Shown here piece after piece: positions 9,208 through 17,680 of a stretch of 64,000 bases of DNA. Each line of letters begins with the position of its first letter. Within the stretch, counting starts at the first letter, position 1. The DNA is from WHSW01 sp033856255 (GTDB lineage Bacteria; Actinomycetota; Thermoleophilia; Solirubrobacterales; 70-9): positions 1-64,000 of the forward strand of contig JAWVFH010000044.1 of the NCBI GenBank assembly GCA_033856255.1. The letters are read 5' to 3'. The translations under genes were made by a program, and so were the position numbers. Under the pieces are notes generated by a model that was not told where the DNA came from, searched no databases, and saw only the letters and a program-made list of their open reading frames with translations.

Positions 9208-10469
9208 GCCGCCAGCACCTCGGGCCGCTGGATCGCCTCGTCGAACTCCGAGCGGAACTTGGCGACCATCGCCCCGACCGGCATCGCCATCGAGTCGCCG
9301 AGCACGCAGAGGCAGTGACCGATGATGTTCTTCTGCACCGAGGCGACGATCTCGAGGTCGACCGGCGTCGCCTCGCCGCGCGTGATCCGCTCCAGCATCT
9401 TCACCGTCCAGTTCGTGCCCTCGCGGCAGGGGGTGCACTTACCGCAGGATTCGTGGTGGTAGAAGCGCGCCGTGCGCAGCGCCAGCTCGGGGATCGAGAC
9501 GGTGTCGTCGCAGACGATGATCGACCCGGAGCCGAGCATCGACCCGGCCTCGGCCATGTCCTCGAAGGTGTACGGGAGGTCGAGCTCCGCCTCGGTCAGC
9601 ACCGGGGAGGAGGAGCCGCCCGGGAACCAGGCCTTCACCCGCCGCCCCTCGTCCGGGCCACCGGCGAGGTCGAAGACGATCTCGCGCGAGGGGATCCCGA
9701 GCTCGACCTCGTAGTTGCCGGGCCGCTGCACGCACCCCGAGATCGAGACCACCTTCGTCCCCGGCGACTGCTCGGAGCCGAAGCTCTTGAACCAGTCGGA
9801 GCCGTTGTTGACGATGTGCGGCAGGTTCGAGAGCGTCTCGACGTTGTTGATCAGGGTCGGCCCGCCGTACAGCCCCTGGATCGCCGGGAACGGCGGCTTC
9901 AGCCGCGGGTTGCCGCGCTTGCCCTCGAGCGCGTCGAGCAGCGCCGTCTCCTCGCCGCAGATGTAGGCGCCGGCGCCGCGGTGGACGACGAGCTCGACCT
10001 GGGTGCCGCTGTTGAGCACGTTCGGGCCCAGGTAGTTGGCCTCATAGGCCTCGGCGACGGCGCGGTCGAGCACGTCGGCGATCTCCCAGTACTCGCCGCG
10101 GATGAAGATGAAGGCGTAGCTGGCACCGACCGCGAGCGAGGCGATCGCCACCCCCTCGATCAGCTGGTGGGGGTTCTTCATCATCAGCTCGCGGTCCTTG
10201 AAGGCTCCGGGCTCGGACTCGTCGGCGTTGCAGCAGACGTACTTGCGCATCTCGCCGCGGGGCAGGAAGGAGCCCTTCTTGCCCATCGAGAAGCCGGCTC
10301 CACCGCGTCCGCGCAGGCCGGACTCCTCGAAGACGCCGATCAGATCGGACGGTTCGAGCTCCTTGGCGGCGCGCTCGAGCGCCGCGTAGCCACCGTGGCC
10401 TCGATAGCCCTCGAGCGTCGTCAGCCCGGGCTCGTCGATGTGGCGGAACAGCACCCGCGTCTCAGGCAA
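9204..10469 (-). CDS. nuoF: NADH-quinone oxidoreductase subunit F (NADH/FMN binding)
   Basis: NADH dehydrogenase flavoprotein of complex I, 421 aa, normal length. It has the Gly-rich NADH/FMN loop GLRGRGGAGFSMGKKGSF near residue 50, the second Gly-rich motif GAYICGEETAL near 168, and the N3 [4Fe-4S] ligands ESCGKCTPCREG near 340. It overlaps nuoE by eight bases and nuoG by four. Confidence 0.97.
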   Translation of the reverse strand: MPETRVLFRHIDEPGLTTLEGYRGHGGYAALERAAKELEPSDLIGVFEESGLRGRGGAGFSMGKKGSFLPRGEMRKYVCCNADESEPGAFKDRELMMKNPHQLIEGVAIASLAVGASYAFIFIRGEYWEIADVLDRAVAEAYEANYLGPNVLNSGTQVELVVHRGAGAYICGEETALLDALEGKRGNPRLKPPFPAIQGLYGGPTLINNVETLSNLPHIVNNGSDWFKSFGSEQSPGTKVVSISGCVQRPGNYEVELGIPSREIVFDLAGGPDEGRRVKAWFPGGSSSPVLTEAELDLPYTFEDMAEAGSMLGSGSIIVCDDTVSIPELALRTARFYHHESCGKCTPCREGTNWTVKMLERITRGEATPVDLEIVASVQKNIIGHCLCVLGDSMAMPVGAMVAKFRSEFDEAIQRPEVLAA

Positions 10470-11178
10470 CGTCGGTCCCCTCCAGGCGCGGGTCCGGCGC
10501 CGGCTCGTCCCCGCCGGCCGCGGGGCGCCTGCTCAGCGCCTTCGAGTCCGGCGGCGGATCGCCGGCCCGCAGCGCCTCGATCGCCGCCACGGCGTCGGCG
10601 GCGTCGAGCGGGCCGTAGTAGCGGGCGTCGATCGACGCCATCGGCGCCAGGTCACAGGCGCCCAGGCACTCGAAGCCCTTGACGTAGAACTCGCCGTCGG
10701 CCGAGCTGGCGCCCTGGTGGGCGGCCTCGTGATGGTCGGCGCCGGTCGCCTCGCAGAACGACTCCAGGAGCTGATCGCCGCCGCGCATCCAGCAGGAGAT
10801 GTTGGTGCAGACCAGCACCCGGTGGGTGCCGACCGGCTGGGTCGCGAAGAGGTCGTAGAAGGAGGCGACCGACTCGAGGTAGGCGGGGGTGACGCCCATC
10901 ACCGCCGCCGCCTGGCGGATTCCGTCCGGGGTGCACCAGCCGTAGTGGCGCTGGATCGCCCACAGCGCCGGGATCGAGGCCGAGCGCAGCTGGGGATAGC
11001 GCGACATCATCTCTTCGATCTCCTCGCGCAGGTCGTCGGGGATGTCGACCTCGTGCAGCTCCGGCACGCCCTCGGCGTCCGACGGCCTCATCGAGGCGAT
11101 CAGCCGCTTGCGCTCATCCGCCGTCAGATCATCCGTCGGCTCCATCAGGTGGGCGGGCTGCAGCTCTTCGGAGCTCAC
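10462..11178 (-). CDS. nuoE: NADH-quinone oxidoreductase subunit E
   Basis: Thioredoxin-fold [2Fe-2S] subunit of complex I (cluster N1a), 238 aa. Cluster ligands are CTNISC and CLGAC in the stretches LVCTNISCWMRGG and GFECLGACDLAP. A hydrophilic C-terminal tail of about 40 residues follows the fold. The GTG at 11178 overlaps the nuoD stop by four bases (GTGA), in keeping with the other junctions, and is preferred to the upstream in-frame codons that lie inside nuoD. Confidence 0.92.
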   Translation of the reverse strand: MSSEELQPAHLMEPTDDLTADERKRLIASMRPSDAEGVPELHEVDIPDDLREEIEEMMSRYPQLRSASIPALWAIQRHYGWCTPDGIRQAAAVMGVTPAYLESVASFYDLFATQPVGTHRVLVCTNISCWMRGGDQLLESFCEATGADHHEAAHQGASSADGEFYVKGFECLGACDLAPMASIDARYYGPLDAADAVAAIEALRAGDPPPDSKALSRRPAAGGDEPAPDPRLEGTDVA

Positions 11179-12467
11179 CTGTCCACACCCCCCAGAATCG
11201 GGTCGAGCATGCCGAGGTTCTGGATCAGGTCGGCGACGTAGCCGCCGACGCACATGTCACGGAGGCTCTGCAGGTTGACGAACGAGGGGTCGCGGAAGTG
11301 GACGCGGGCGGGCTTCGCGGAGCCGTCGGCGAGGATGTAACAGCCGAGCTCGCCGCGCGGTCCCTCGATCGGGTTGTAGATCTCGCCCGGGGGGACGCGG
11401 AAGCCCTCGGTGACGAGCTTGAAGTGGTGGATCAGCGATTCCATCGAGGTCGCCAGCTCCTCGCGCGGCGGCAGCACGACCTTGCGGTCGTCGGCGATCC
11501 AGGGCCCCTCGGGCAGGCCGTCGAGGCATTGCTCGATGATCCCCACCGACTCGCGCATCTCCTGCATCCGGCAGCGGTAGCGGTCGTAGCCGTCGCCGAC
11601 CGTGCCGACCGGGATCTTGAACTCGACGTCGCCGTACGCGAGGTGCGGGGCGGCCTTGCGCAGGTCCCAGGGCTCGCCCGAGGCGCGCAGCAGCGGGCCG
11701 GTGACCCCGAGCTCCAACAATCGCTCGCGGGAGACGATCCCGACCCCCTTCGTCCGCCGCAGGAAGATCTCGTTGCGGTCGAGCAGCGCCTCGTACTGGC
11801 TGATCCTGTCCGGCATCGCGTCGCAGAACTCGCGCAGCTTCTTCTCGAACCCGACCGGGATGTCCTCGAAGACGCCGCCGACCTGGAAGTAGCGGGTGTG
11901 CATCCGCTGCCCGGTCGACATCTCGAAGATGTCGAGGATCGTGTCGCGCTCACGCAGCGCGTACCAGAGCATCGAGACCGCGCCCAGGTCGAGCGAGGTG
12001 GTCCCGATCCAGAACAGGTGCGAGTGGATGCGGTTGAGCTCGAGGTGGATCGTCCGCAGGTACTTGGCCCGCGGCGGGATCTCGAGCTCGAGCATCCGCT
12101 CGACCGCGCCGCAGAACGCCTCCATGTTGAAGAAGTAGGAGAGGTAGTCCATCCGCTCGACGAACGGGATCACCTTCCAGTAGCTCTTGTCCTCGCAGCT
12201 CTTCTCGATCCCGGTGTGGACGTAGCCGACGATCGGGACCAGGTCGAGCACCTCCTCGCCCTTGAGGCTGACCAGCAGCCGCAGCACCCCGTGGGTGGCC
12301 GGGTGGTGCGGCCCCATGTTCACGGTCAGCAACTCGTGCTCGGGCTCCAGCGCCTCGCCGGCGTCGCTGCGCTCGATCGGCGAGGTGCCGACCACCGTCG
12401 CCGTGGTCGCCGAGATCACGTCGGCGCCGTGCGCCGGAGCGCTGCCGCGTTCGCGCAGGTCCGTCAC
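11175..12467 (-). CDS. nuoD: NADH-quinone oxidoreductase subunit D
   Basis: 49-kDa-type quinone-site subunit of complex I, 430 aa. The signature NMGPHHPATHGVLRL occurs near residue 50, after a variable N-terminal extension, and GYVHTGIEK, RIHSHLFWIG and the C-terminal DPILGGVDR match the family. The stop overlaps the nuoE start and the ATG overlaps the nuoC stop by four bases. Confidence 0.96.
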   Translation of the reverse strand: MTDLRERGSAPAHGADVISATTATVVGTSPIERSDAGEALEPEHELLTVNMGPHHPATHGVLRLLVSLKGEEVLDLVPIVGYVHTGIEKSCEDKSYWKVIPFVERMDYLSYFFNMEAFCGAVERMLELEIPPRAKYLRTIHLELNRIHSHLFWIGTTSLDLGAVSMLWYALRERDTILDIFEMSTGQRMHTRYFQVGGVFEDIPVGFEKKLREFCDAMPDRISQYEALLDRNEIFLRRTKGVGIVSRERLLELGVTGPLLRASGEPWDLRKAAPHLAYGDVEFKIPVGTVGDGYDRYRCRMQEMRESVGIIEQCLDGLPEGPWIADDRKVVLPPREELATSMESLIHHFKLVTEGFRVPPGEIYNPIEGPRGELGCYILADGSAKPARVHFRDPSFVNLQSLRDMCVGGYVADLIQNLGMLDPILGGVDR

Positions 12468-13036
12468 TGCGACCAGCCCGGTACCTGGTGCTCGTTGTGG
12501 GTGAAGATCACCGGCTCGCCGCCGACCGGGAAGTCGCGCCGCTGCGGCCAGCCGACGTAGACCTCGGGCAGCAGGATCCGCCGCAGGTCCGGGTGGCCGC
12601 GGAAGAAGATGCCGAAGAAGTCGTACACCTCGCGCTCCTGGAACTCGGCGGTCGGAAACAGCGGCACGCAGCTCTCGATCGAGGGCAACAGCATCCCGTC
12701 GACCTCCTCGGTATCGCCGGATGTCCCGCCCGACGGCGTGCCCGGATCGGGGATCGCCGCTCGCACCCGGATCCGCTCGACCCGGTCGCGGTTGAGCAGC
12801 TCGTAATGGACGCCGAAGCGGGGCTCGGCGGGCAGGTAGTCGACCCCGTGGAGGCTGGAGAGGAAGCGGTACTCCTGGCCCGGCGTGTCGCGCAGCCAGC
12901 GCAGCACGGCGAGGACCTGGTCGGGGTCGACGATCAGGCAGCCCTGGCCGTGCTCGTGGTAGGTGCCGAGGACGCTCCCCGGCTGGGCGTCGCGCAGCTC
13001 GCCGGCGATCAGCTCGAGGCCGGGCGCGTCAGGCAC
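12464..13036 (-). CDS. nuoC: NADH-quinone oxidoreductase subunit C
   Basis: 30-kDa-type peripheral subunit of complex I, 190 aa. The diagnostic stretch EREVYDFFGIFFRGHPDLRR is near residue 135, followed by LPEVYVGWPQRRDFPV. A Gly/Pro/Ser-rich insertion (about residues 97-110) splits the fold and is probably a surface loop. It overlaps nuoB by eight bases and nuoD by four. Confidence 0.94.
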   Translation of the reverse strand: MPDAPGLELIAGELRDAQPGSVLGTYHEHGQGCLIVDPDQVLAVLRWLRDTPGQEYRFLSSLHGVDYLPAEPRFGVHYELLNRDRVERIRVRAAIPDPGTPSGGTSGDTEEVDGMLLPSIESCVPLFPTAEFQEREVYDFFGIFFRGHPDLRRILLPEVYVGWPQRRDFPVGGEPVIFTHNEHQVPGWSQ

Positions 13037-13748
13037 GGCTCACCGCGTCGCGGGCCCGCGCATACGCCGCCTCCGTCGCCTCCGAGGGCTGGCCGGCGAT
13101 CACGTCGTCGCGCGCCCACTCCTCGGTCCCGATCGCGTTGTAGCGCCGCCGCCAGCCCATGTCCGGGTTGCGCTCGATCTGGTGCTGGAGCTTGCCGAAG
13201 CCATAGAAGAGCGCCTCCGGGCGCGGCGGGCAGCCGGGGACGTGGATGTCGACCGGCATGAACTTGTCGGCGCCCTGGACGACCGCGTAGTTGGCGAACA
13301 TCCCGCCCGACGACGAGCAGGCCCCCATCGAGATCGCCCAGCGCGGCTCCAGCATCTGGTCGTAGAGCCGGCGGATGACCGGGGCCATCTTGATCGAGAC
13401 CCGGCCCGAGAGAATGATGAAGTCGGCCTGGCGGGGGGAGGCGCGCAGCGCCTCGGCGCCGAACCGCGCCTGGTCGTTGCGCGGCGAGCCGACCGCGGCG
13501 ATCATCTCGATCGCGCAGCAGGCGAGGCCGAAGGTGAGGGGGAACAGCGAGTTCGACGCCCCCCAGGCGAGCAGCTTGTCGAGCGAGGTCGTCAGCACCG
13601 ACTGCGAGACGTGCTCCTCCAGCTCCGCGTCGTCGAGGTCGCCGCGCAGCAGGTCGCGAGCCCGCAGCTGGCGCACCCGCAGGTGCTCGGGGGAGCCGGG
13701 CTCGGCGAGCGGGGACAGCGCTCGCAGCTTCTCCCGCTTTACCTCCAA
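13029..13748 (-). CDS. nuoB: NADH-quinone oxidoreductase subunit B ([4Fe-4S] N2)
   Basis: PSST-type subunit carrying terminal cluster N2, 239 aa from the start chosen. Ligands are seen in FGLACCAIEMIA, GACSSSGGMF and VPGCPPRPEALFYG. The start is uncertain. I prefer the TTG at 13748, which has GAGGTG seven bases upstream and overlaps the nuoA end by ten bases. A GTG at 13676 would give 215 aa but has no visible ribosome binding site. Either start leaves an N-terminal extension before LLAWGASNSLFPLTFG. Confidence 0.9.
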   Translation of the reverse strand: MEVKREKLRALSPLAEPGSPEHLRVRQLRARDLLRGDLDDAELEEHVSQSVLTTSLDKLLAWGASNSLFPLTFGLACCAIEMIAAVGSPRNDQARFGAEALRASPRQADFIILSGRVSIKMAPVIRRLYDQMLEPRWAISMGACSSSGGMFANYAVVQGADKFMPVDIHVPGCPPRPEALFYGFGKLQHQIERNPDMGWRRRYNAIGTEEWARDDVIAGQPSEATEAAYARARDAVSRA

Positions 13749-14104
13749 TCGAGCGCACCTCGGCGCCAGACGTAGCCCAGCGCCACGAACAGCAGGGCGA
13801 CGAAGATCAGCAGCTCGACGAGGACGAAGACCGAGTCGGCCGCCTTCAGGATCACCCCGACCGGGTAGAGGAAGACGACCTCGATGTCGAAGAGGATGAA
13901 CAGCATCGCGATCATGTAGAAGCTGACCCCGAAGCGGAAGGTGCGCGAGACCTCGCTCGGCAGCCCGCACTCGTAGGGGTCGCTCTTCATCGCGCGGCCA
14001 TGCACCCGCTTGCGGCCGACGAGCCGGTTCAGCATCGCGAATGCCGAGCCGACGATCGCGCCGAGGGCGATGAAGACGAGAACGGGCAGGTAACTCTGGA
14101 GCAC
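13739..14104 (-). CDS. nuoA: NADH-quinone oxidoreductase subunit A
   Basis: First gene of the complex I operon, a three-helix membrane subunit of 121 aa. YECGLPSEVSRTFRFGVSFY carries the conserved loop cysteine, and MLFILFDIEVVFLYP the conserved acidic residues of helix 2. The start is a GTG at 14104 with a run of G three bases upstream. The 124-base gap to the next gene (on the other strand, 14229) should hold the operon promoter; I see no clear -35/-10 pair there. Confidence 0.94.
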   Translation of the reverse strand: MLQSYLPVLVFIALGAIVGSAFAMLNRLVGRKRVHGRAMKSDPYECGLPSEVSRTFRFGVSFYMIAMLFILFDIEVVFLYPVGVILKAADSVFVLVELLIFVALLFVALGYVWRRGALDWR

Positions 14105-14228
14105 GAGCCCCCGAGTTCTATCCCACCTTGTGATGGGTTGCTACATAGTGTGCTTCCGCATCAGAAAGCGGAAAATCCGACCCAAACGAACGGGATTGGA
14201 GGGCGGCGTCTGCTTTGATGCGCCGGCG

Positions 14229-14666
14229 ATGGAGACCGTCCACCTGATCGTCGGCGTCGGCGTCCTGATCACCAACCTCGCCGCCGGCGTAGTCGGCGCG
14301 ATCGCCTGGCTGCGGCGCGCGCCCAGCGTCGCCTTCTGGTACCTGCTGCGGGTCGCCCAGGTCGCCGTCGTCCTCCAGGTCCTGCTGGGGACGATCCTCC
14401 TGCTGATCGGCCACGAGGCGGCCGACAAGCTGCACTACGTCTACGGGGTCCTGCCGTTGCTGGTCACGCTGCTCGCCGAGGCAGCACGGGTCGGCGCCGC
14501 CGAGCGCGAGCTCGAGGGGGTCGACTTCGATTCCCTGCCCAAGGACCGCCAGCACCGCTTCGCGCTCGCGATCGTCCGCCGCGAGACGGGGATCATGGCC
14601 GTCTCGGCGCTGGTCGTCTTCGGCCTCGCGATGCGCGCCGCGGGGACGAGCGGGCACCTGTTCTGA
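14229..14666 (+). CDS. Small four-helix membrane protein, function unknown
   Basis: 145 aa with four hydrophobic segments (about residues 4-28, 36-58, 65-84 and 118-138) separated by short charged loops; a hydrophilic stretch with EREL and DRQHRF lies between helices 3 and 4. I chose the ATG at 14229 because the protein then opens directly into helix 1. A TTTGAT box at 14214-14219 sits nine bases before the ATG, suggesting a leaderless transcript. The gene is divergent from nuoA. I do not recognise the family. Confidence 0.7.
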   Translation: METVHLIVGVGVLITNLAAGVVGAIAWLRRAPSVAFWYLLRVAQVAVVLQVLLGTILLLIGHEAADKLHYVYGVLPLLVTLLAEAARVGAAERELEGVDFDSLPKDRQHRFALAIVRRETGIMAVSALVVFGLAMRAAGTSGHLF

Positions 14667-14680
14667 GCACGCGCCCGAGC

Positions 14681-14704
14681 TTGGCCGGTTTGCAACTTGG
14701 CCAA
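14681..14704. promoter_or_regulatory. Interrupted palindrome TTGGCC-n3-TTGCAA-n3-GGCCAA, candidate operator
   Basis: A 24-base dyad with matching arms and a self-complementary TTGCAA centre, in the gap after the membrane protein. It lies about 55 bases upstream of the expected transcript start for the 57-aa frame at 14757, whose -10-like GATAAG is at 14736-14741. It looks like a two-half-site regulator target. No regulator is known. Confidence 0.4.
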
Positions 14705-14756
14705 ATGTTTCCTAAACGACCGCGACTCCGGGGCCGATAAGTGTTTACGAGAGCAG

Positions 14757-14930
14757 ATGGACCAACACGGCAACACCCGAGCCCAGCAGAAGGCCCGGTC
14801 GCAGGGCGCCCAGACCCAGAACCCGGCCGAGGCTGCGCGGCGTGAGCTGATCGCCTGGTGCCAGGCGCACCAGCTGCCGATCCCGGTCGAGCGCCTGCCC
14901 GCGGCGGGGCCTCAGTCCAGAGCGCGGTAG
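14757..14930 (+). CDS. Possible 57-aa hydrophilic protein
   Basis: Short frame starting MDQHGNTRAQQKARSQG and ending PQSRAR, with a central segment ARRELIAWCQAHQLPIPVER that has a protein-like composition. A GAGAG stretch lies just before the ATG and a GATAAG box 15 bases before it. The stop overlaps the 3' end of the flavin reductase gene on the other strand by 19 bases. Function is not recognised; it could be a chance frame. Confidence 0.4.
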   Translation: MDQHGNTRAQQKARSQGAQTQNPAEAARRELIAWCQAHQLPIPVERLPAAGPQSRAR

Positions 14931-15388
14931 GCGCCCCCGTAGAAGATCAGCGGGTCGCCGCCGTCGCCGCCCGCGTCGAGCACGCCGCCGATCGCGATCT
15001 CGTGGTCGCCGCCGGGGTGCAGCTCGCGCAGCTCGCAGGCGACCCAGGCGACGGCGCCCTCGAGGATCGGCACCCCCGAGCGCTCGCTCCAGGCGACCTC
15101 GTGGAACTTCTCCGTGTGCGGGGCCTTGGAGGCGAACCCGTGGGCCAGCTCCTCCTGGCCGGCGGCCAGCACGCTGACGCCGAAGGCGCCCCCTGCGCGG
15201 ACGGCGTCGAGGGTGCGCGAGCCGCGGTCGAGGCAGGCGATCATCAGCGGCGGATCCAGCGAGAGCGAGGTGACGGCGTTCGCGGTCGCGCCCGCCGGCC
15301 CGGCGTCGCCGGCCGCCGTGACGACGGCGACGGCGGTCGGTGCCAGCGCCATCGCGCTGCGTAGCTGATCGGGCGTCGGCGCGGCCAA
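14912..15388 (-). CDS. Flavin reductase-like FMN-binding protein
   Basis: 158 aa, length typical of the HpaC/RutF flavin reductase family, which reduces free FMN/FAD with NAD(P)H for partner monooxygenases. Visible family features are PTAVAVVTA near residue 17, the flavin-site loop GATANAVTSLSLDPPLMIAC (residues ~32-52) and SVLAAGQEELAHGFAS. No monooxygenase partner is adjacent, so the physiological partner is unknown. It is a single gene divergent from the cytochrome gene at 15416. Confidence 0.82.
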   Translation of the reverse strand: MAAPTPDQLRSAMALAPTAVAVVTAAGDAGPAGATANAVTSLSLDPPLMIACLDRGSRTLDAVRAGGAFGVSVLAAGQEELAHGFASKAPHTEKFHEVAWSERSGVPILEGAVAWVACELRELHPGGDHEIAIGGVLDAGGDGGDPLIFYGGAYRALD

Positions 15389-15400
15389 GGGGTCAAAAAG

Positions 15401-15406
15401 TATGAT
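15401..15406 (+). promoter_or_regulatory. -10 box TATGAT for the cytochrome c gene, probably leaderless
   Basis: TATGAT lies nine bases before the GTG start at 15416, so transcription should begin at or next to the start codon. No -35 consensus is visible. Confidence 0.5.
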
Positions 15407-15415
15407 GCCGCCGCG

Positions 15416-15847
15416 GTGCGACCCCTTCTCGCCTTCATAGCTGCGACCGTCGCTGCGCTCGCCTTGGGCGCCTGCGGCACCGGCGGCATCCAGCTCGCCG
15501 ACAGCGACCCCGGCTACGACGGCGCGACGCTGTTCGCCGAGCGCTGCTCAGGGTGCCACTCGCTCGAGGCCGCCGGCGCGCAGGGGTCGGCCAACCGGGT
15601 GCTCCGCAACCAGGGCCCGAACCTGAACGAGCGGATCGAGAGCACCGAGGACGTCCTCTACGCGATCCGCAACGGCGGCTTCTCGGGCGCGATCATGCCC
15701 CAGAACATCCTCGTCGGGGACGAGGCGCAGGCGGTCGCCGACTTCGTCGCCGAGTATTCCGGCAGCGACGTCAACCGCCCGGTCAAGCCCGGCGACGCCA
15801 GCGAGCTTCAGTCCGACGCGCAGGATTCCGCCGCCGGCGGCGGCTGA
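15416..15847 (+). CDS. Lipoprotein cytochrome c, single haem
   Basis: 143 aa exported haem protein. The N-terminus is a lipoprotein signal (hydrophobic to residue 18, then LGAC with the lipidated Cys near 20). The haem motif CSGCH is near residue 44 and the axial Met is probably in GAIMPQNI near 99. A short acidic/Gly tail ends the protein. Likely an electron carrier facing the outside of the membrane; the partner is not evident. The start is GTG at 15416. It ends 19 bases before serS and may share its transcript. Confidence 0.85.
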   Translation: MRPLLAFIAATVAALALGACGTGGIQLADSDPGYDGATLFAERCSGCHSLEAAGAQGSANRVLRNQGPNLNERIESTEDVLYAIRNGGFSGAIMPQNILVGDEAQAVADFVAEYSGSDVNRPVKPGDASELQSDAQDSAAGGG

Positions 15848-15866
15848 GCCCGGCCGGCCGGCCCGA

Positions 15867-17135
15867 GTGCTCGACCTCCGCGCGATCCGAGCGGACCCGG
15901 GCCCGGCCCGCGCGGCGCTCGAGCGCCGCGGCGCCGCCGAGGCGCTGGACGAGCTGCTCGAGCTCGATGCCCGCCGCCGCGAGCTGCTGCCCGAGGTCGA
16001 GGGGCGGCGCGCGGAGCAGAACCGCGCCTCGGACGAGATCGCTGAGCGCAAGCGCGCCGGCGAGGACGCCGCCGAGGTGATCGCGCGGATGAAGGACGTC
16101 TCCGCCGAGCTGAAGCGGATGCAGGGCGAGCTGTCCGAGGTCGAGGCGCGCCTGGACGGGCTCGCGGCGCAACTTCCCAACCTCCCGCACCCGGACGCCC
16201 CGGACGGGGGGGAGGACGACGCGGTCACCCTGCGCGAGGTCGGCGAGCCGCCGACCTTCGAGTTCGCGGTCCGCGACCACCTCGACCTGGGGCTCGAGCA
16301 CGGTTGGATCGAGATCGAGAAGGCCGCCGAGGCCTCCGGCTCGCGCTTCGCCTACCTGCTCGGGGACCTGGTTATGGTCGAGCTGGCGCTGATCCGCTTC
16401 GCCGTCGAGACCGTGCGGGCGGAGGGCTTCGAGCCCGTCGTGCCGCCGGTCCTGGTCCGCGAGGGGCCGCTCTACGGCACCGGCTTCTTCCCCGGTGAGC
16501 GGGAGATGATCTACGCGGTCGAGCGCGACGAGCTCTTCCTGGTCGGCACGTCGGAGGTCTCGCTCGCCGCCCTGCACGCCGACGAGATCCTCGAGGCCGC
16601 CGACCTGCCCCGCCGCTACGCCGGGATCTCGACCTGCTTCCGGCGCGAGGCCGGGGCCGCGGGCAGGGACACCCGCGGGATCTTCCGGGTCCACCAGTTC
16701 GACAAGGTCGAGATGTTCTCTTTCGTCGAGCCGTCCGAGTCGAGCGCCGAGCACGAGCGCATCCTCGCCCTCGAGGAGCGCATCCTGACCGCGCTCGAGC
16801 TCCCCTACCGGGTGGTCGAGATCGCGATCGGCGACCTCGGGGCGCCCGCGGCGCGCAAGTTCGACTGCGAGGCCTGGATCCCGAGCCAGGAGCGCTACCG
16901 CGAGCTCACCTCCTGCTCGAACACGACCGACTACCAGGCGCGGCGGCTGGGGGCGCGCTTCCGGCCCGAGCCCGGGGCGTCCCCCGAGGTCCTGCACACG
17001 CTCAACGGCACCGCGGTGGCGGTCAGCCGCACGTTGATCGCCCTGATCGAGAACGGCCAGCAGGCCGACGGCTCGGTCCGGCTGCCGGCGGCGCTGGTCG
17101 AGGCCGGGGCGCCGGAGGTGATCGGAGCGCCGTAG
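15867..17135 (+). CDS. serS: Seryl-tRNA synthetase
   Basis: Class II aminoacyl-tRNA synthetase charging tRNA-Ser, 422 aa, normal length. The N-terminal antiparallel coiled-coil arm that grips the tRNA spans about residues 27-105. Motif 2 is in CFRREAGAAGRDTRGIFRVH near 258, and motif 3 in LNGTAVAVSRTLIALIENGQ near 378. It starts at a GTG (MLDLRAIRADPG is typical SerS). No T-box or other leader is visible in the short upstream gap. Confidence 0.96.
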   Translation: MLDLRAIRADPGPARAALERRGAAEALDELLELDARRRELLPEVEGRRAEQNRASDEIAERKRAGEDAAEVIARMKDVSAELKRMQGELSEVEARLDGLAAQLPNLPHPDAPDGGEDDAVTLREVGEPPTFEFAVRDHLDLGLEHGWIEIEKAAEASGSRFAYLLGDLVMVELALIRFAVETVRAEGFEPVVPPVLVREGPLYGTGFFPGEREMIYAVERDELFLVGTSEVSLAALHADEILEAADLPRRYAGISTCFRREAGAAGRDTRGIFRVHQFDKVEMFSFVEPSESSAEHERILALEERILTALELPYRVVEIAIGDLGAPAARKFDCEAWIPSQERYRELTSCSNTTDYQARRLGARFRPEPGASPEVLHTLNGTAVAVSRTLIALIENGQQADGSVRLPAALVEAGAPEVIGAP

Positions 17136-17161
17136 GGGCCGGGTGGGGTGGGTCGTTAGCG

Positions 17162-17210
17162 GACGAACGTGGATCTGACCCCCCAGGAGGAGGCCAAATC
17201 GACGTTCGTG
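17162..17210. repeat. 49-base palindromic element, copy A
   Basis: Imperfect inverted repeat with terminal arms ACGAACGT (17163-17170) and ACGTTCGT (17202-17209) and a C-run/G-rich interior. It sits between the convergent ends of serS and msrB. A second 49-base element at 40626-40674 aligns without gaps at about 32 of 49 positions (hand count), including GACGAACGTG at the start and CCAAA near the end. It may act as a bidirectional terminator or be a REP-like repeat. Confidence 0.6.
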
Positions 17211-17252
17211 GCGCGCGCACCCCTCCCAGCCAAGAAACGGCCGGGCTTGGCG

Positions 17253-17654
17253 CTAGCCCTCGTCGTTCGGATCGAAGTCCAGCGAGCAGCTGTTGATGCA
17301 GTAGCGCAGCCCGGTCGGGTCCGGCCCGTCGTCGAAGACGTGGCCGAGGTGGCCGCCGCAGCGCTTGCAGACGACCTCGGTGCGCTTCATGAAGAGGCTG
17401 TTGTCGGGACGGGTCTCGACGGTCTCGTGATCCATCGGGTCGAAGAAGCTCGGCCAACCGGTCCCGGAGTCGAACTTCGTCCCGGATGCGAACAGCTCGG
17501 CGCCGCAGCCCTTACAGCGGTAGACGCCATCCGTGTGGTTGTCCCAGTACTCGCCCGTGAAGGCGCGCTCGGTGCCCTGCTCGCGGAGCACGTGGTACTC
17601 CTCCGGCGAGAGCTCCTGCCTCCACTCGGCCTCCGTCTTGATGACCTTCTCCAT
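17253..17654 (-). CDS. msrB: Peptide-methionine (R)-S-oxide reductase
   Basis: Repairs R-methionine sulfoxide in proteins, 133 aa. Two CxxC pairs bind structural zinc (YRCKGCG and VCKRCGG). HLGHVFDDGP and the catalytic cysteine in RYCINSCSLDF near residue 120 are the MsrB signature; GTGWPSFF is also present. AGGAGA seven bases before the ATG is a good ribosome binding site. Divergent from the thioesterase gene at 17681. Confidence 0.95.
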   Translation of the reverse strand: MEKVIKTEAEWRQELSPEEYHVLREQGTERAFTGEYWDNHTDGVYRCKGCGAELFASGTKFDSGTGWPSFFDPMDHETVETRPDNSLFMKRTEVVCKRCGGHLGHVFDDGPDPTGLRYCINSCSLDFDPNDEG

Positions 17655-17680
17655 CGCTTGTCTCCTAGGTTAGTGCGCTG

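Noticed and set aside
14105..14228. A promoter for the nuo operon
   Set aside because: Several weak TATGTA/TAGAAC-like boxes exist, but none has a convincing partner or distance, so no site is called.
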